A stretch of DNA of 5,915 nucleotides from an uncultured Clostridia bacterium (GTDB taxonomy: Bacteria; Bacillota; Clostridia; Christensenellales; Borkfalkiaceae), in the NCBI GenBank assembly GCA_947581885.1, contig CANPWF010000112.1, forward strand, positions 1 through 5,915, in the 5' to 3' direction. This document shows positions 5,878-5,915 of the stretch, piece by piece; the first letter of the stretch is position 1, and each line of letters starts with the position of its first letter. The notes beneath the pieces are model-generated. The model had not been told where the DNA came from, searched no databases, and saw nothing but the letters and a program-made list of their open reading frames with translations. Position numbers and translations under genes: made by a program.

Positions 5878-5915
5878 TTAGATGAATTGTGAATGAGTTC
5901 GGTATTGAATCGGGC
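5878..5915 (-). CDS. IS3-family transposase OrfB, last 12 residues (cut by window edge)
   Basis: On the minus strand, codons from 5913 to 5878 read P-I-Q-Y-R-T-H-S-Q-F-I-stop, and the partial codon before the proline ends in GC, compatible with serine. SPxxYRTxS is the usual C-terminal end of IS3-family OrfB (rve-type DDE integrase-fold transposases). The stop lies nine bases inside the inverted repeat, the normal arrangement for the 3' end of these elements. The catalytic domain is outside the window, so whether the element is intact cannot be judged. Confidence 0.75.
   Translation of the reverse strand, partial: PIQYRTHSQFI

Larger units (their letters stand above)
5844..5915 (-). mobile_element. 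Terminal part of an IS3-family (IS150-like) insertion sequence
   Basis: The terminal inverted repeat runs from TGAAGCG at 5844 through ACCCCAAAAGTTGGACA (5852-5868). It starts with TG and carries the ACCCC-AAAGTTGGACA core common to IS150-group elements. The tail of a transposase gene reading toward this end follows, so this is the right end of the element and the element continues beyond the window. The tract is visibly richer in A and T than the flanking operon, in keeping with a mobile origin. Confidence 0.85.

Overview
The window is a GC-rich piece (roughly 58-60 % by eye) of a bacterial chromosome. Its genes point to a Gram-positive member of the Firmicutes, most likely a Clostridia lineage. 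The reasons are a three-helix CdaA-type diadenylate cyclase, a clostridial-style DUF1015 protein (VVACDQFTS, ADGNHS, PKKTFSLGEGKEKRYYLE), an aspartokinase with the MIDQGSSELNIIVGV second ACT domain, and sigma-A promoters with consensus -35 and -10 boxes. No 16S rRNA or tRNA is present, so the taxon cannot be fixed further.

Layout: (1) 1-1209, minus strand: the first 403 codons of tex, an S1-type RNA-binding transcription accessory protein, cut by the window edge. (2) 1210-1343: a compact divergent promoter region in which tex and holA each have a TTGAAA / 17-bp spacer / TGGTA(A/T)AAT promoter. (3) 1344-2321, plus strand: holA, the clamp-loader delta subunit. Its -10 box sits so close to the ATG that the mRNA should be almost leaderless. 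(4) 2322-2422: a short gap with a cdaA promoter, a small hairpin and a good Shine-Dalgarno. (5) 2423-5829, plus strand: a tight four-gene operon with overlapping stop and start codons: cdaA, a 35-codon membrane micro-ORF, a DUF1015 gene and an aspartokinase gene. (6) 5830-5915: what looks like the first half of the operon's terminator, then the edge of an AT-richer IS3-family (IS150-like) insertion sequence with the last 12 codons of its transposase on the minus strand.

The most interesting feature is the cyclic-di-AMP locus. In most Firmicutes cdaA is followed by cdaR (YbbR-domain regulator) and then glmM. Here the cdaR position holds only a 35-residue single-pass membrane peptide that resembles the N-terminal anchor of CdaR with every YbbR domain missing. 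It has its own ribosome binding site and is coupled by ATGA overlaps on both sides. This may be a minimal membrane partner of the cyclase or a reduced relic. Its operon partners are a DUF1015 protein of unproven function and aspartokinase, which feeds lysine, diaminopimelate, threonine and methionine synthesis. The operon could therefore tie c-di-AMP signalling to amino-acid and wall-precursor supply, but that link is inferred from gene order alone.
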